From the NCBI RefSeq assembly GCF_015706575.1, contig NW_024037076.1, forward strand, positions 868,001-932,000: 64,000 bases of DNA. Direction: 5' to 3'. Positions within the stretch are counted from its first letter, which is position 1. Each line of letters starts with the position of its first letter. The position numbers and the translations under genes are program-made. Shown here piece after piece: positions 45,278 through 56,580 of the stretch. Under the pieces are notes generated by a model that had not been told where the DNA came from, did no database searches, and worked only from the letters and a program-made list of their open reading frames with translations. The DNA comes from Patiria miniata. Lineage: Eukaryota > Echinodermata > Asteroidea > Valvatida > Asterinidae.

Positions 45278-45892
45278 GACTTCCTCTTGAGGCCGGGCTA
45301 TCCAAAGTACCATGGGTAACACACGCTCTAATAAAGGCCCGCCAACGGACTGATGTCCCTACCACGATGCAACAATCTGAAGCAGCCTGCCAACGGACTG
45401 ATGTCCCTACCACAATGCAACAATCTGAAGCAGCCTGCCAACGGACTGATGTCCCTACCACGATGCAACAATCTCAAGCAGCCCGCCAACGGACTGATGT
45501 CCCTACCACGATGCAACAATCTGAAGCAGCCTGCCAACGGACTGATGTCCCTACCACAATGCAACAATCTGAAGCAGCCTGCCAACGGACTGATGTCCCT
45601 ACCACGATGCAACAATCTGAAGCAGCCTACCAACGGACTGATGTCCCTACCACGATGCAACAATCTGAAGCAGCCAGCCAACGGACTGATGTCCCTACCA
45701 CGATGCAACAATCTGCAGCAGCCCACCAACGGACTGATGTCCCTACCACGATGCAACAATCTGCAGCAGCCTACCAACGGACTGATGTCCCTACCACGAT
45801 GCAACAATCTGAAGCAGCCTACCAACGGACTGATGTCCTTACCACGATGCAACGGGAGGCTCATCAGATACCTGTCCCCTCAGCTGCAACAG
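45278..45892 (+). CDS. NLR3 exon A: expanded coding minisatellite
   Basis: Acceptor GACAAACAG, phase-1 entry, 204 open codons, phase-1 exit at CAACAG|GTGAGT. It contains ten complete 48-bp units encoding MQQSEAACQRTDVPTT with few changes, a degenerate eleventh, and the shared end VPSAAT. The ATG with strong context at 45312 (ACCATGG) is out of frame and stops after 13 codons, so a start there would act as an upstream ORF; the first in-frame ATG is 45367 inside the first unit. Two other frames (one minus) also stay open because the unit is a multiple of three. The exit phase and the ending identical to NLR2 pick out the true frame. Role of the repeat unknown. Confidence 0.65.
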
Positions 45893-46039
45893 GTGAGTAC
45901 GTTGTAGCTGGTTGCTAGGATTCATTTATAAACGTACCTGAACTTTTTTTGAGTCATAGCCTGATTTTGTTCATGTACTTCTTTTCCTTTGAATGGTCAG
46001 ATGAAAATGAAAGATCTTCTTTTAAAGGGAATAATTATA

Positions 46040-46340
46040 CACCATGAGCTTTTTGCGTCGGAGTGATGTAAATCGACATTAGGTTTTGCCCTTCACCGAC
46101 GTTTAAACACTGTTTACTCAGTGTGTTACCTCCCGAGTATATATTAAAATCACTCGGGTGGGACTCGAAGCCACGACCTCCTGCTTTCTAGTGCAGATGT
46201 CTTACCACTCGACCACCAAGCTAACGGATCGGTTGGCTGGTTCGAATCTGATGTACATAGCAGCGGGTACCGCATAAACTATTTGATTTACATCACCCCG
46301 ACGCAAAACTCCATATTATAATAGTTTATGAGGTACCCAC
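46040..46340 (-). mobile_element. tRNA-derived SINE in NLR3 intron A-B
   Basis: Minus strand: GGTGGTCGAGTGGTAAGACA (A box TCGAGTGG), CTAGAAAGCAGGAGGTCGTG, B box GCTTCGAGTCC, then GTAACACACTGAGTAAACAG and GGTGAAGGGCAAAACCTAAT. The head resembles a Leu/Ser-type tRNA. Same family as 33580-33935. Confidence 0.7.
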
Positions 46341-46650
46341 TGCTATGTACATCATATTTGAATAACAGCGTTATACTTTAAAGTGGCATTCCATAGACAC
46401 GTTTAAAAAAAAGGTTCTTTTACGATTTATAAGTTTGGATAGCGTCAATCGATCTCATTGTTTTTTGGATGAGTGGAAGAACATGCTCTTGCTAGACATG
46501 CTTCGTTTGTGTATCTAAATAATTTGGTTGCTTTTAAGAAAAGAATCAGAGTTAATGTTATTTAGATTTTGACTCACTCTGGCTTCGTTAAAATCCACGG
46601 TTTTCCAAGAACGTGACAACTACAGATGATATTCGTACTTCTGATTTTAG

Positions 46651-46770
46651 ATACCTCACAACAAACTGGAACCATCGGAAACATCAGTGAAGTCAGCGGT
46701 AGCCACAATTCTTTTGTTGTTGGTGCACGTGGAGTTAGTATCACTAACATCTTCCCATTACAGGGACCAG
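46651..46770 (+). CDS. NLR3 exon B: RHIM/amyloid-like motif exon, diverged
   Basis: Acceptor TTCTGATTTTAG, donor GGACCAG|GTACTC, 120 nt, phase 1 both ends. Peptide core EVSGSHNSFVVGARGVSITN ending LQGPG. Compared with NLR1/NLR2 the Asn-Pro-Ile-Ile-Val becomes Asn-Ser-Phe-Val-Val, conservative at the hydrophobic positions, and the Gly residues are kept, which is what selection on a beta-strand core would leave. YNY is lost. Confidence 0.6.
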
Positions 46771-48014
46771 GTACTCAAATCTGATTTTTTTAATTACATT
46801 TTTGGTTGATATCTTGAATCAAATGCTCATGTGTAAACAAAAGAGACTGCAAATGTCGTCAATTTATTTGGTAGATGTATTAGCCTGTTCAAGGTATGCT
46901 GGGCAAAATAGGAAGAGGTAACAGTCTTAGAATTATGACCGGTATTCTGTTCTTCTATATTAAAGTACCCGCGCCAAATAGCGCCCCCTATTGTTTGTCA
47001 AAGTGCCATATCTAAAAAACAGATATCGCACATTGACTTTGATTAAGACATGAACAAATGGAATAATGATACTGCTCGGGAAAAACATATGGATAAAGAT
47101 GGTTAGTATAAGTGAACAACATAAGGGGTCATTTATTGCGATTGACTGAGTAACTTTTCAATAAGAATCCAATATGACTAATTTGGAGTTTTAAACATGT
47201 AGTGATCACCACAAGAAGATGATGTTGATAATGATTATTATTATCATCTTAGTCAATCGTGGGATAGTGGTGTCCAATCAAGTTTTTGAACCACTGCGGT
47301 TACCGGCTTTAATTGTGTCTGAATGTATTTTTGATCCGTGTCAAAAAGTTACTTTAAGGCAACATTTAGCAAGGACACAACAGAGAATACCACCGTCCCA
47401 TGGCATGCAGTGCAATATAAAAGTAAAACCATTCCAAATTTGCTTCTCAAGCCATACTTTACTAACGGACTGGAATCCCAATGGCATAAATCTGTGCCGG
47501 CAAGATGGGGGATGACAAAAATCCAAAAAACTGCCCAGCCGTCGAAATTTTAAAAATGGGGGGGGGGGGGGGGGGGGGGGGCCTGCGGCTGGACACCATA
47601 TTACACTAGGGGGCGCTCTTCAGGATATAGATATAGATGTATATCAATATGTACACTCATGCTTATACATCAAAACGGCGCTTTTTAAAAGCTTTATTAC
47701 TTTGTTTCTCCACTTTTCAGTAATACCTTTGGGTTGTTGGGAGGTTTCAATCCACAAATCCACATTTTTTTTCTCATCACGATAAAGTTTGGGGAATGAT
47801 TCGGTAGCCCATTCCCCCCCCCCCCCCCCCCCCCGGTCAAAAGTGGGGGTATATATACACCCATCCCCCCCCCCCGGGGGGATATTACGCCCCTGAGAAT
47901 CCCAATCCAATGGAAATTCCCTTTTGTTATGTTCTTTGTTTTGGAAGACTATTCGTTCTTTTTCAGGAAAAAATTTATTGAAGCGATTCATGTTGCTTGT
48001 TTTGATCTGAATAG
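46771..48014 (+). other. NLR3 intron B-C
   Basis: Runs GTACTC to CTGAATAG. It holds homopolymers of about 25 G (47557-47581) and about 20 C (47815-47834), CCCCC/GGGGG near 47866-47880, and a GATGATGTTGATAATGATTA microsatellite-like start near 47216. No exon recognised. Confidence 0.55.
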
Positions 48015-51000
48015 GAGTGCCTGCACCCAGACCTCAGCTTAGTGAGAGACCAGACCAAGAACCAAGGCTGGGGACTCCTAGCTACCAAGATGTCGGTAAC
48101 AAGACTAGGGACATTTTGAAGGAACGTTATAAAACAACAGGCAGTTACGTACAGTTGCTGCCTGGGGTTGCTAATGACCAAAAGCACATAGCTAGTATAT
48201 ACACCAAAGTACGGTTACAAACACGGGAAGGGGTAGCAGTTGTCTGTACGCCTACAGGGAAAACTGCTACAAAAAGTAGCCAAAGAGGAGAAATTGTAAA
48301 CTCAATAGAGTATGCCAAAATATTCAGATTAAAGAAACGAACTAAGAAACTCATCAAACGCCTTATTTTTGTTGGCGAAGGGGGGGTCGGGAAGTCAACC
48401 ATTTTTGATAAGATTGTAAACGACTGGGCTGAGGGTAAAAGCAAATTCCTGAAAAGATTCCATCTCGTTTTTCTTTTAAAGATGTGTGCCCTGCGTCAAG
48501 AATCTGATCTTGTTGAATCCATGTTAAATCAACTTCTAGATGAAGATTCAGGAATAGAAAAAGATGAACTTGAAAAAGTCATCCAGGCCGAACCAAATGA
48601 GGTCTTGATTCTTTTGGATGGCTTTGATGAAATGATGACGAAAACACTCAATGAAGCCTCGTTTGGCTCTATCCTAAAAGCACTGAATAGAAAGAAATAC
48701 CGTCATTGTTGTATATGTGTATCGACCCGCCCCTCTCGTCTTGAGACACTGATGTCAACATCACTTGTGCAAAATCCTTGCACACACGTAGAGGTTCTGG
48801 GGTTTGCCAAGGAGGATGTTAATGAATACATTCGAAAATTCTTCAAAGAAGATGCTGATATTGATAATAGCAACGCACTAATCAAAAGCGTTGAAATGTC
48901 CAACACGCTGCGTGATTTTGCTAAGATACCTATGTTGCTGCTGCTTATGTGCTTGTTGTGGAGGGAGAATGAACAACTCCCCAAAACGACTTCACGCCTC
49001 TTCAATAAGGCAGTTGATCACATGTTCTCAACAAAAGACGAGGACAGGGAAAGACCACCGGATGCAAAAAAGAGAAAGCCAAACATATCAAACGTATCCA
49101 AAACAGTACCGATCGAAATAGGACAAATTGCGCTGCGTGGACTCATGAGTGACCAGTTCTCATTTCAAGAAGATGAGTTTAAACCGGAGGCGCTACACCT
49201 GGCACTAAAAGCAGGCATCCTAACCAAGCATAGTGTTGTCAAAAACCTCAAATCCCACAACAGCATACAATTCATGCATACTATGCAACAATACTGTGCC
49301 GCGAAATACTTGCAGACTTTAGAGAAAGGCGAATTTCAGCGCAGTTTGGAGCCATTGTGTTCAACAATAGATCGCGTTATTTCAAACGAGTACCTTTTGC
49401 GTTTTTGCTCTGGTGACAATGAGGAATGCATGACCGACATCGTAAACTTGCTTGGCCGTAGTAAGTTCGATGAGGATAAGCACAGCTTCAAATCATACAT
49501 TATAAATACGATTTGTCGAAACTGCTTTTTTGAAAGCCAGTCAGAAAGGGTCCCACGGGGTCTCACAAGCAACACGCATATCCCATCAACTATCGAAGTG
49601 CGTAACAATAACGATTCCCACAGTCTTGTATACTTTCTTGAAATCATCTGTAGGTCCGACAGCGGCAAAGCACAACTGACGTGCGTTAAATGTATTCAGG
49701 TTTGGAGCGCATCTTCGGTCAGTGATTTGGCCTTCGCCCTGGGTTACATGAAAAACCTCAGCATCTTGAAGCTCGATGAATGTCCTCTGGGAAATAGTGC
49801 TCTTGGGAAAATTCTGTCCGAACTGAAATGCAACAAACAGTTGACCTGTATTGACTTAAGCATTTGTGATGGGCTGGGAGGTAGAGCTGTAGAATGGGCC
49901 CCACACATCAAACACTTGACAAGCCTCATCAAACTTATAATATGGGAATGCAAACTACAGGCAGCAGACATTGAACACATTGCCTCGTCTGTAAGTGACA
50001 TACCCAGCCTGACTCACTTGAGTCTTGCTTACAACTACAAATTGGGTGGAACAGCTTCAACGTGGTCCACAGAATTGCCAAAAATGACGCACATAAATGA
50101 GCTGGACCTGGCAGGTTGCGATTTGACACCGACAGACATTAAATACATCGCCTCGGCTGTAGGTGACATGCCCAGCTTGACCGACTTGATCCTTGATGAA
50201 AACGAGATATTGAGTGAATTGGCTGAGTCGTGGGCTAAGGAATTACCGAAAATGACGCACTTAAAGAAGCTGAACCTGGGACGTTGCAATTTGTCACGGA
50301 CGGACATGAAACACATTGCCAAGGCTGTAGGTGACATGCCCAGTCTGACTGACTTGGACATCTCTGAAAACACATTTGGCGGATCATTGTGGGCCAAGGA
50401 ATTACCGAAAATGAAACACTTAAATAAGCTGAACCTGGCTGTTTGCGGTTTGTCACGGACGGACATGAAACACATTGCCAAGGCTGTAGGTGACATGCCC
50501 AGTCTGACTGACTTGAACATCTCTGAAAACACATTTGGCGGATCATTGTGGGCCAAGGAATTACCGAAAATGAAACACTTAAATAAGCTGAACCTGGGAA
50601 GTTGCGATTTGTCACAGACGGACATGAAATACATTGTCTCGGCTGTAGGTGACATGCCCAGACTGACTGACTTGATCATCGCCCGCAACAAATTTGGCGG
50701 ATTATTGTGGGCCGAGGAATTACCGAAAATGAAACACTTAAATAAGCTGAACCTGAGATATTGCCGTTTGTCACCGACAGACATGAAACACATTGCCTCG
50801 GCTGTAGGTGACATGCCCAGTCTGACTGACTTGGCCATCTCTGGCAACCCATTTGGCGGATTATTGTGGGCCAAGGAATTACCGAAAATGAAACACTTAA
50901 AGAAGCTGGACCTCATTTGGTGCAAATTGTCACCGACAGACATGAAACACATTGCCACGGCTGTAAGTGACATGCCCAGTCTGACTGACTTGTACCTTAG

Positions 51001-51082
51001 TGGCAACTATATATTTGGTGGATTGGATAAGTTTGGCCTACAGTCCTGCAGCCCGTCACTTAAGGTTCATATGGATTGGTGA
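48015..51082 (+). CDS. NLR3 exon C: NACHT-LRR receptor, intact, expanded LRRs
   Basis: Acceptor CTGAATAG, phase-1 entry, one frame of 1021 codons (from 48017) to TGA. Pre-NACHT segment at about 23-50; an insert absent from NLR1 at about 76-90 (CTPTGKTATKSS); Walker A GEGGVGKST at 120-128; Walker B VLILLDGFDEM at 196-206; sensor-1-like CVSTRPSR near 234-241; helical/winged-helix region with PMLLLLMCLLWR near 310; LRRs from about 571 to 1015. The LRR part has seven 53-55-residue double repeats with the core TDMKHIA-AVGDMPSLTDL against four in NLR1. Two adjacent 159-bp units (starting near 50298 and 50457) are almost identical, so the array grew recently. Cytosolic pattern receptor by family. 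It shares the STRPSRLE/LETLMSTSLVQNPCTHVE block with NLR1 at near identity, suggesting conversion. Confidence 0.92.
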
Positions 51083-51456
51083 TAAAAACAAACTCCAAGT
51101 GTGGACATTTTCCATACAAAGAAACAATTTCTACAAGAAAATATCAAAAAGTAAATACAAAATGAAATTTGAGAATATTTAAGTGTGCTGAACAAAATTA
51201 CAAAAGAAGGGATAGTCCTGGAAACTTGGACGAGTTAATATTCGACGTGTTATTTATTAACACTCTGAAATCGGGGACTCGGATCACTAAAAAAATAATG
51301 TCTCAGTCCAGAATGCCTGCTTGCAATTTAAACATAAATATGGTACATTCTCGATTCAGATCGTCAGTACAGTACAGGGTCACGCTGCGTGTAAGACAAT
51401 TAGCTGTTCACCCTCTACGTTTGATACAGTGGTTTGCCATCAAAGTCAAACTTACA

Positions 51457-51715
51457 CTCTTATAAGTCCCGGGTCAGATTCGACCTGGAATCCCTGTCAG
51501 ATTCGACCCGACACACTTCTGGGTCAAAATTACAGTTTTTAATGCATGTAAAAAGCAGAAAGCAGAATTTCTATGTCAAAATCACAATTATTTTAGTCTA
51601 AATGAGGATCATCTGGGTCAAATGGCTGGAAGGGTTGCCCTAGCTGGAAAGTAGTGTAATTTTGACCCGGAAAAGTGCCAGGTCAACTCTGACCTGGATT
51701 CGGGTCAAATCTGAT
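51457..51715. mobile_element. Fold-back MITE, GGTCAAAATGACA family, after NLR3
   Basis: ACTCTTATAAGTCCCGGGTC start, GATTCGACCTGGAATCC, GGGTCAAAATTACAG; right half GACCCGGAAAAGTGCC and GACCTGGATTCGGGTCAAAT. Position matches those after NLR1 and NLR2. Confidence 0.65.
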
Positions 51716-51719
51716 TTGC

Positions 51720-52335
51720 CGATTGTGCATCTGCAAAACATTTTAAAATGGCAAACAAAATTATAATAGGCTTCGATCAAACCTGAACGTGTGTGCAAGA
51801 AAACATCGTTGATTTGAAAACCTAGTGGATGTATGGTACTCGTTGATTTCCTATCAAACACTGAGGCTGTATGTGTGGTTTGGTCCATTTCCTTCACAAG
51901 TTGAAGTTGAAACTTGTTTGCGAAATAACATGCATGCAAGTATATAATTATGTATAACGTTAAAACAGTGAGTAACATTCGAGTACTTTTGGGATTAATC
52001 CAACCACTGTTGGCAACTACGTGTATATTTTTGTAAATAAAATTATATTTTTATAGACACGTTGGCCAGACAATTGTATATTTGTGTAAATACCGTAGAA
52101 AGAAATGGCTATTCGACTGGTTTTGGGATTACTAAAACCAAAATTGTTGATGTTTTGTTTATAATTTGTATAAACGTTGGTGCGAAGATCGATGTGAAGA
52201 TCGATTTAAAACAAAAAAACTGAGAGTGATGGAATCATTGTTTTGTCCCGGACCCAGCATCAAAGGGGCCGGGGATACCGGTTGCCTAAGCAACTGTATT
52301 CGGGATTATATCCGTTGAAAATCAAGACTACCCAA
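51720..52335 (+). repeat. NLR3 3' flank shared between units
   Basis: GCCGATTGTGCATCTGCAAA, GGTACTCGTTGATTTCCTAT, AGGCTGTATGTGTGGTTTGG and GTTGGCCAGACAATTGTATA also occur after NLR1 (19820-20050) and at 24250-24590. Marks the 3' edge of the duplicated unit. No gene content. Confidence 0.75.
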
Positions 52336-53560
52336 AAAAAGTACCAACTACTATTACACACCCTGATTCCACTAAATTTCTGGGATTGGATATTGACCAA
52401 GACCTTTCATGGAAAAAGCGCATTAATTATATCTGCTCAGTCATATCCAGAAATATGGGCATCATATGTAAGCTAACAGCATTCTTCACACATGATATTT
52501 ATTGAATTTAGACAATGCCTTAGTCTTACCATACATATCATATTGTATGGGGCAATGGTGGCATTGGAATGCTTAAAGTGAATGTACAACATTTGCTTTT
52601 GCTGCAATTTTCAGAAATAAATGGATTTGGAGGATTATGTTATAGCAAATATTGTTAAACTGACTTGTTTCATGTTTTAGGCTTGTAGATACTGGGAAAA
52701 CCAAGAAAACCAATCATGTTCTCGTACACCACTTAAGATGAGACGGAGCGATTTATAGACTTTGGTGAATTGTAAGGTCAGAGAATCAGTCTAGCAGGCT
52801 TGTACCCCTATACAGGTGTGTAATCAATTGCAGCCATGATTTTACAGGATGATTTAGACTGTCATTCCCTAACAATCCAGTAAGGTATTTTGTGATAATT
52901 TGATCATTTCGTTTTGTGATGTTTGCAAATGTTGTATTTTGAAGTTCCTTTGAACTTCAAAAAAGGTTATGTGTAAATTATATGTGACCTCTTTTCAAGA
53001 ACATAGTAATTCTCTGTTCTATCACTGTGAAACATTAAAAGTCAGTGATATTCTTCCCAGCTAGCTACCCTCATGCATCAATACTAACTTCCTAAAATCT
53101 ATTTGTTCAGTGTTCAAAAAAAAAAGTGATACAATTCATCATCATTTTACAAGACAGTTTAGTGAATTCCATCGTTCCTTTGCACCATCAAGCTTGCAAC
53201 CAAAACTAAGCATGAGGGTCCTAAGCTATGGAACTCATTGGACACTTCCTTAAAAAGTACATGCAGTCTAGTCTCTATTTAAACGTAAATATAATACTTG
53301 TTTAATGAATAATTATTTGGAAAATGATGAAATCTCACGGGTTACTGGTTACAGGTTTCGATTATGTGTTCCTTATTTCTGTTACTAATCATATTGTTTT
53401 GTCTTATCAATGTGTAAGTGTCATTATGTAGGCCTTTATAATAATGTGGAGAAACTTGAATTAATATGAGGGCCCCAACTCGACAAGCTCTGCTTTTCGG
53501 AGGACCTCCATCCACATTTATCTTAAAATCAAAGATAAATGTATCTTCATTTTATCCGTG
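52336..53560 (+). mobile_element. Degraded LINE 3' part, interrupted by a MITE
   Basis: 52364-52470 encodes a reverse-transcriptase C-terminal stretch, STKFLGLDIDQDLSWKKRIN then YICSVISRNMGIICKL, followed by LPYISYC, as in CR1/L2-like LINEs. After the inserted MITE (52565-52975) the ORF2 tail resumes: PKLWNSLDTSLKS near 53221-53260 and FKRKYNTCLMNNY near 53275-53315. A 3'UTR-like GGACCTCCATCCACATTT follows. Several stops and frameshifts; dead. Confidence 0.75.
52565..52975 (+). mobile_element. MITE family B, copy e, inside the LINE
   Basis: ACAACATTTGCTTTTGCTGC to GCAAATGTTGTATTTTGAAG with the family landmarks but a central deletion. It splits the LINE, so it is younger than it. Confidence 0.7.
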
Positions 53561-55017
53561 ATAAATCTGTTACATACTGTTATGTGGAATATAGAGTTAT
53601 TGATTGATTTATTGAAATATGGATTCAAAGAAAATTGAAAGAATTTTCTAACATTTTCGATAGCAGTCAAGTGTGATGTCAAACAGTCTATCACAGTGTC
53701 TTGCATTGGCTAAGATGATGAAAGAAATACTTTATTTTCAAAGTTTCTGAATTGGAAGACTTTTAGAGTTTCAAATTACTCAAGCAGATTAGATATTTAC
53801 CTGTTTTTCATTGATATTTGTAATCACACATTAAAACTCTTTAAAATACAAAACTGGAAATTCTCCATTTTTTGCAAGTAGTGGCCGAGAGTAGACGTAT
53901 GGAGTGCATTCTGATTTTCATTAAGCCAAATACATTATGTTTGTATCTCACTATTGTTTCTGGTGTGATCGATCATTAATTTTTGTAGCAATTATTGCAC
54001 TGTAAAAAGGGACTCAACGTCATGCACGTGAATTGAACAAGTTGATGCACGTGAAGTGTCAACGTTGGTTGAAACACGCGCCTGAGGTTAAGCCGACTGT
54101 CACCCCATGTGCTTCAAGTACACCATGATACATAACTGGCAACTTCCTAATATAACACCGCATGCAATTGAGCGTCACTTTTGTGTTGTTGCAAATATAA
54201 CCTCAACGGCCTCAGTTTCCTGCCGAGAGCCTCAAGTGTTCATGATTTGGGGACAAAATTGTGCTAGCGCACAGATGCATGAGGTGCAGTCAGTTTTTAC
54301 AGTGTGTGTTATGTTGCATTCCACTGTACATTAATTTGTTTTGTTTTGTAAACAAGAAATTGGAATTGAAGACTGTTATTATGATGCAACGCATGAGCGA
54401 ACCCCAACACTTCTGGGTTACCTATCAGCGATGTTGCATAACTCACGAACCTCGCTGTTCGCCATTTTTATTGTAAAATATACTTGTTTAGTAATGCAAT
54501 GAGTTCCCTCGCTTTATTGTTAGCTCTTCGCGAGCAGAATATCAACATGTCGCAATAGTAAACAGCCCTTTGTAATACGCGGTATGTGCGCTGTCCCCCC
54601 CCCCCCCAAGACAGCGCCAACATAATTAAGAGCAAATTGGCAAAGCATGACAGACTAAACAATCCGTGTACATACCAATCATTTAATGCCGTTTACTTTT
54701 AAAATCGAATACAGAAAAAGGAAACAAGAACCCTTTACCGTTTTGCCAATTCGGAATCTACATTAATGACTAAGAAGAAGGGAAAACGTAGGCCTATCGA
54801 CTTTTGACTAACAGTATCACTTTGTCCGGTTCATCGAATTCGAAGGAAATTAATATTAAACTGTTTTCCGTTTACAGAGTTAAAATATGTAAATAAGAAG
54901 AAATAGCACACTCACTTTTCGAAAATATTTAATTATCTGCTTTACTGTAACAGAAACCTTATACTAGATTAAGCGCAACGAAACCGGAATGCGGCATCCT
55001 ATAAAATAAACTGATTT
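53561..55017. other. Inter-unit sequence
   Basis: 53690-54000 is homologous to 24780-24945 plus 26390-26570, and GTGTGATCGATCATT also to 21550: conserved filler between NLR units. 54590-54605 is a poly-C run. No gene recognised. Confidence 0.5.
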
Positions 55018-56490
55018 CAGACTATTTTCTTTTGGATTGTTTTTGTTGTTGGACTATTTCTCCCTATTTTCAACAGAATTGTGTTACACATCACACTTGA
55101 TTAATTTGTAAAATTTGGAGTCAATAAAACAAGTTTTTCTTGAGTTATCGTCTGGTAACTGAGTGTGTTGTTTTTGTTCCATATTAAGTTGATTTTAATT
55201 TGTTGTTTGTTTTTTAATCAACAGAGGGCGAGCTACACAAATAGCGGTCCCCTCCTAAAGAGTTTTTGTCACACTGTGAAAAGCAGGTATCTCTCTGCAT
55301 TTCTCGTTGTAAGCATGATTCAAATTGTTTGATTAAAAAAAAACCTAAATTGGATCTGAAGCTGCTCATGCTGCTCGCACTGTCATTATTGAAGAGCGCC
55401 CTCTCGTGACTACGCAGATTTCCCATAGCATGTGGGCATTGCCGCCATCTTTTCAAGTCGTGTGTCGTACGCACGAGGAAGTGTTTTGTCCCCGGTCATT
55501 GCAAGTTGAACAAAATTCGGAACGAGATAAGGTAAGGTCTTATTAACCCACCTAGCGGGAAGTCACTATTCAGAGTAAAACGAAAAACCCTTTAAACCCT
55601 GCAGGCCAATTTCAAGTGAAAGTAACTGTGTCACACAGCTCAGAGAGTCACTGCACAAGAAACAGCACTGACCACTGTAGGGCGCAGTGAAGTGTGACTG
55701 AATCTGCCTGCTGACGCTGAGTTTAATAACACAAAGGATTTGTGCAGCGATTCGAATTTATACTTCGTAGACTGAAGATTACATCAAGGAATTTAAAGGG
55801 TGGCGCTACAACTCTATTAGCTCCATAAATGTGGCTGATAGATACTGGACTTCCTTCGTGTTAGTATGCCACACCGCCATGATACAAACATTTGTGGAAA
55901 AATCCGTTGCTAGGGTAGCAGAAAATCAAAATCAAGATAGGATTTTTTTTCACTTGATAATCACCCAATCCATGCTTATTAGCCAACTAACACATTGAAT
56001 TCTGAACTGCGAAGCAACGTGACATGCAGATTTAACTCTCAAGGAAACTCTCAGAGAAGGATAATTACTTCAGGACACCCACAGCACAGAATCAGGCAGA
56101 GCAGAAAATGTAACCCATGGGGTTTGGGTGGGTATCGAACCCGAGCCACAGAGGTAGAAGACAAGGAAAGTAGCACTGCACCGAGCTGACTCCCCACATG
56201 GAGATAGCTAGCAAATGTGGATATTAGTTACGCTCTCGTAACATTGGTGGTGTCATCCATTTTCGGATGTGCCTCATCAAAACCTAACTCTGTCCTGCTT
56301 TTGCGTAAAATTTCCAAATTACCAACTTTCTTCCATGTATATCATACCAGATCTGGCCCAGGGTGTCGGGACAAGCCGCCCAAACTCGTTGGCCTGTGGT
56401 CGCCACCTGAATGGTCGCCAGTCTCTCTGTGCTAGTCTGCTGTCAATCTGCGGTCAGTTGAGTGGTCTGTGGTCAAGCCAGGTAAGCCTT
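55018..56490 (+). repeat. 5' duplicon, copy C
   Basis: Starts within the conserved block (TTTCTCCCTATTTTCAACAG), keeps the YY1-like motif (55442-55451), the first-exon donor (GATAAG|GTAAGG near 55533) but not its ATG, the tetraspanin remnant from 55879 (MIQTFVEKSVARVAEN), the SINE, and the exon-2 splice sites (56351, 56481) with stops in frame. A further NLR unit may follow beyond 64 kb. Confidence 0.8.
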
Positions 56491-56580
56491 TTCGGGTTTT
56501 CACTGTGTGCTGCTTGTTACAAAACCATCCATATTGATGAGATTTGAAGGTTTGCATGGTGGAAAGATACTAAGACAAGA

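Noticed and set aside
45312-45353. ATG at 45312 in strong context as the NLR3 start
   Set aside because: Its frame stops after 13 codons and differs from the frame fixed by the exon exit; at most an upstream ORF.
45328-45864. 178-codon minus-strand frame with RDISPLAGCFRLLHRG repeats
   Set aside because: Antisense reading of the 48-bp minisatellite; no splice sites or start context support it.
46130-46225. tRNA gene of Ser/Leu type
   Set aside because: Good A/B boxes on the minus strand, but embedded in a SINE body also found rearranged at 33.6-33.9 kb.
50035-51006. 323-codon open frame on the minus strand across the NLR3 LRRs
   Set aside because: Shadow of the repeated 159-bp LRR units; the plus strand has the domain content.
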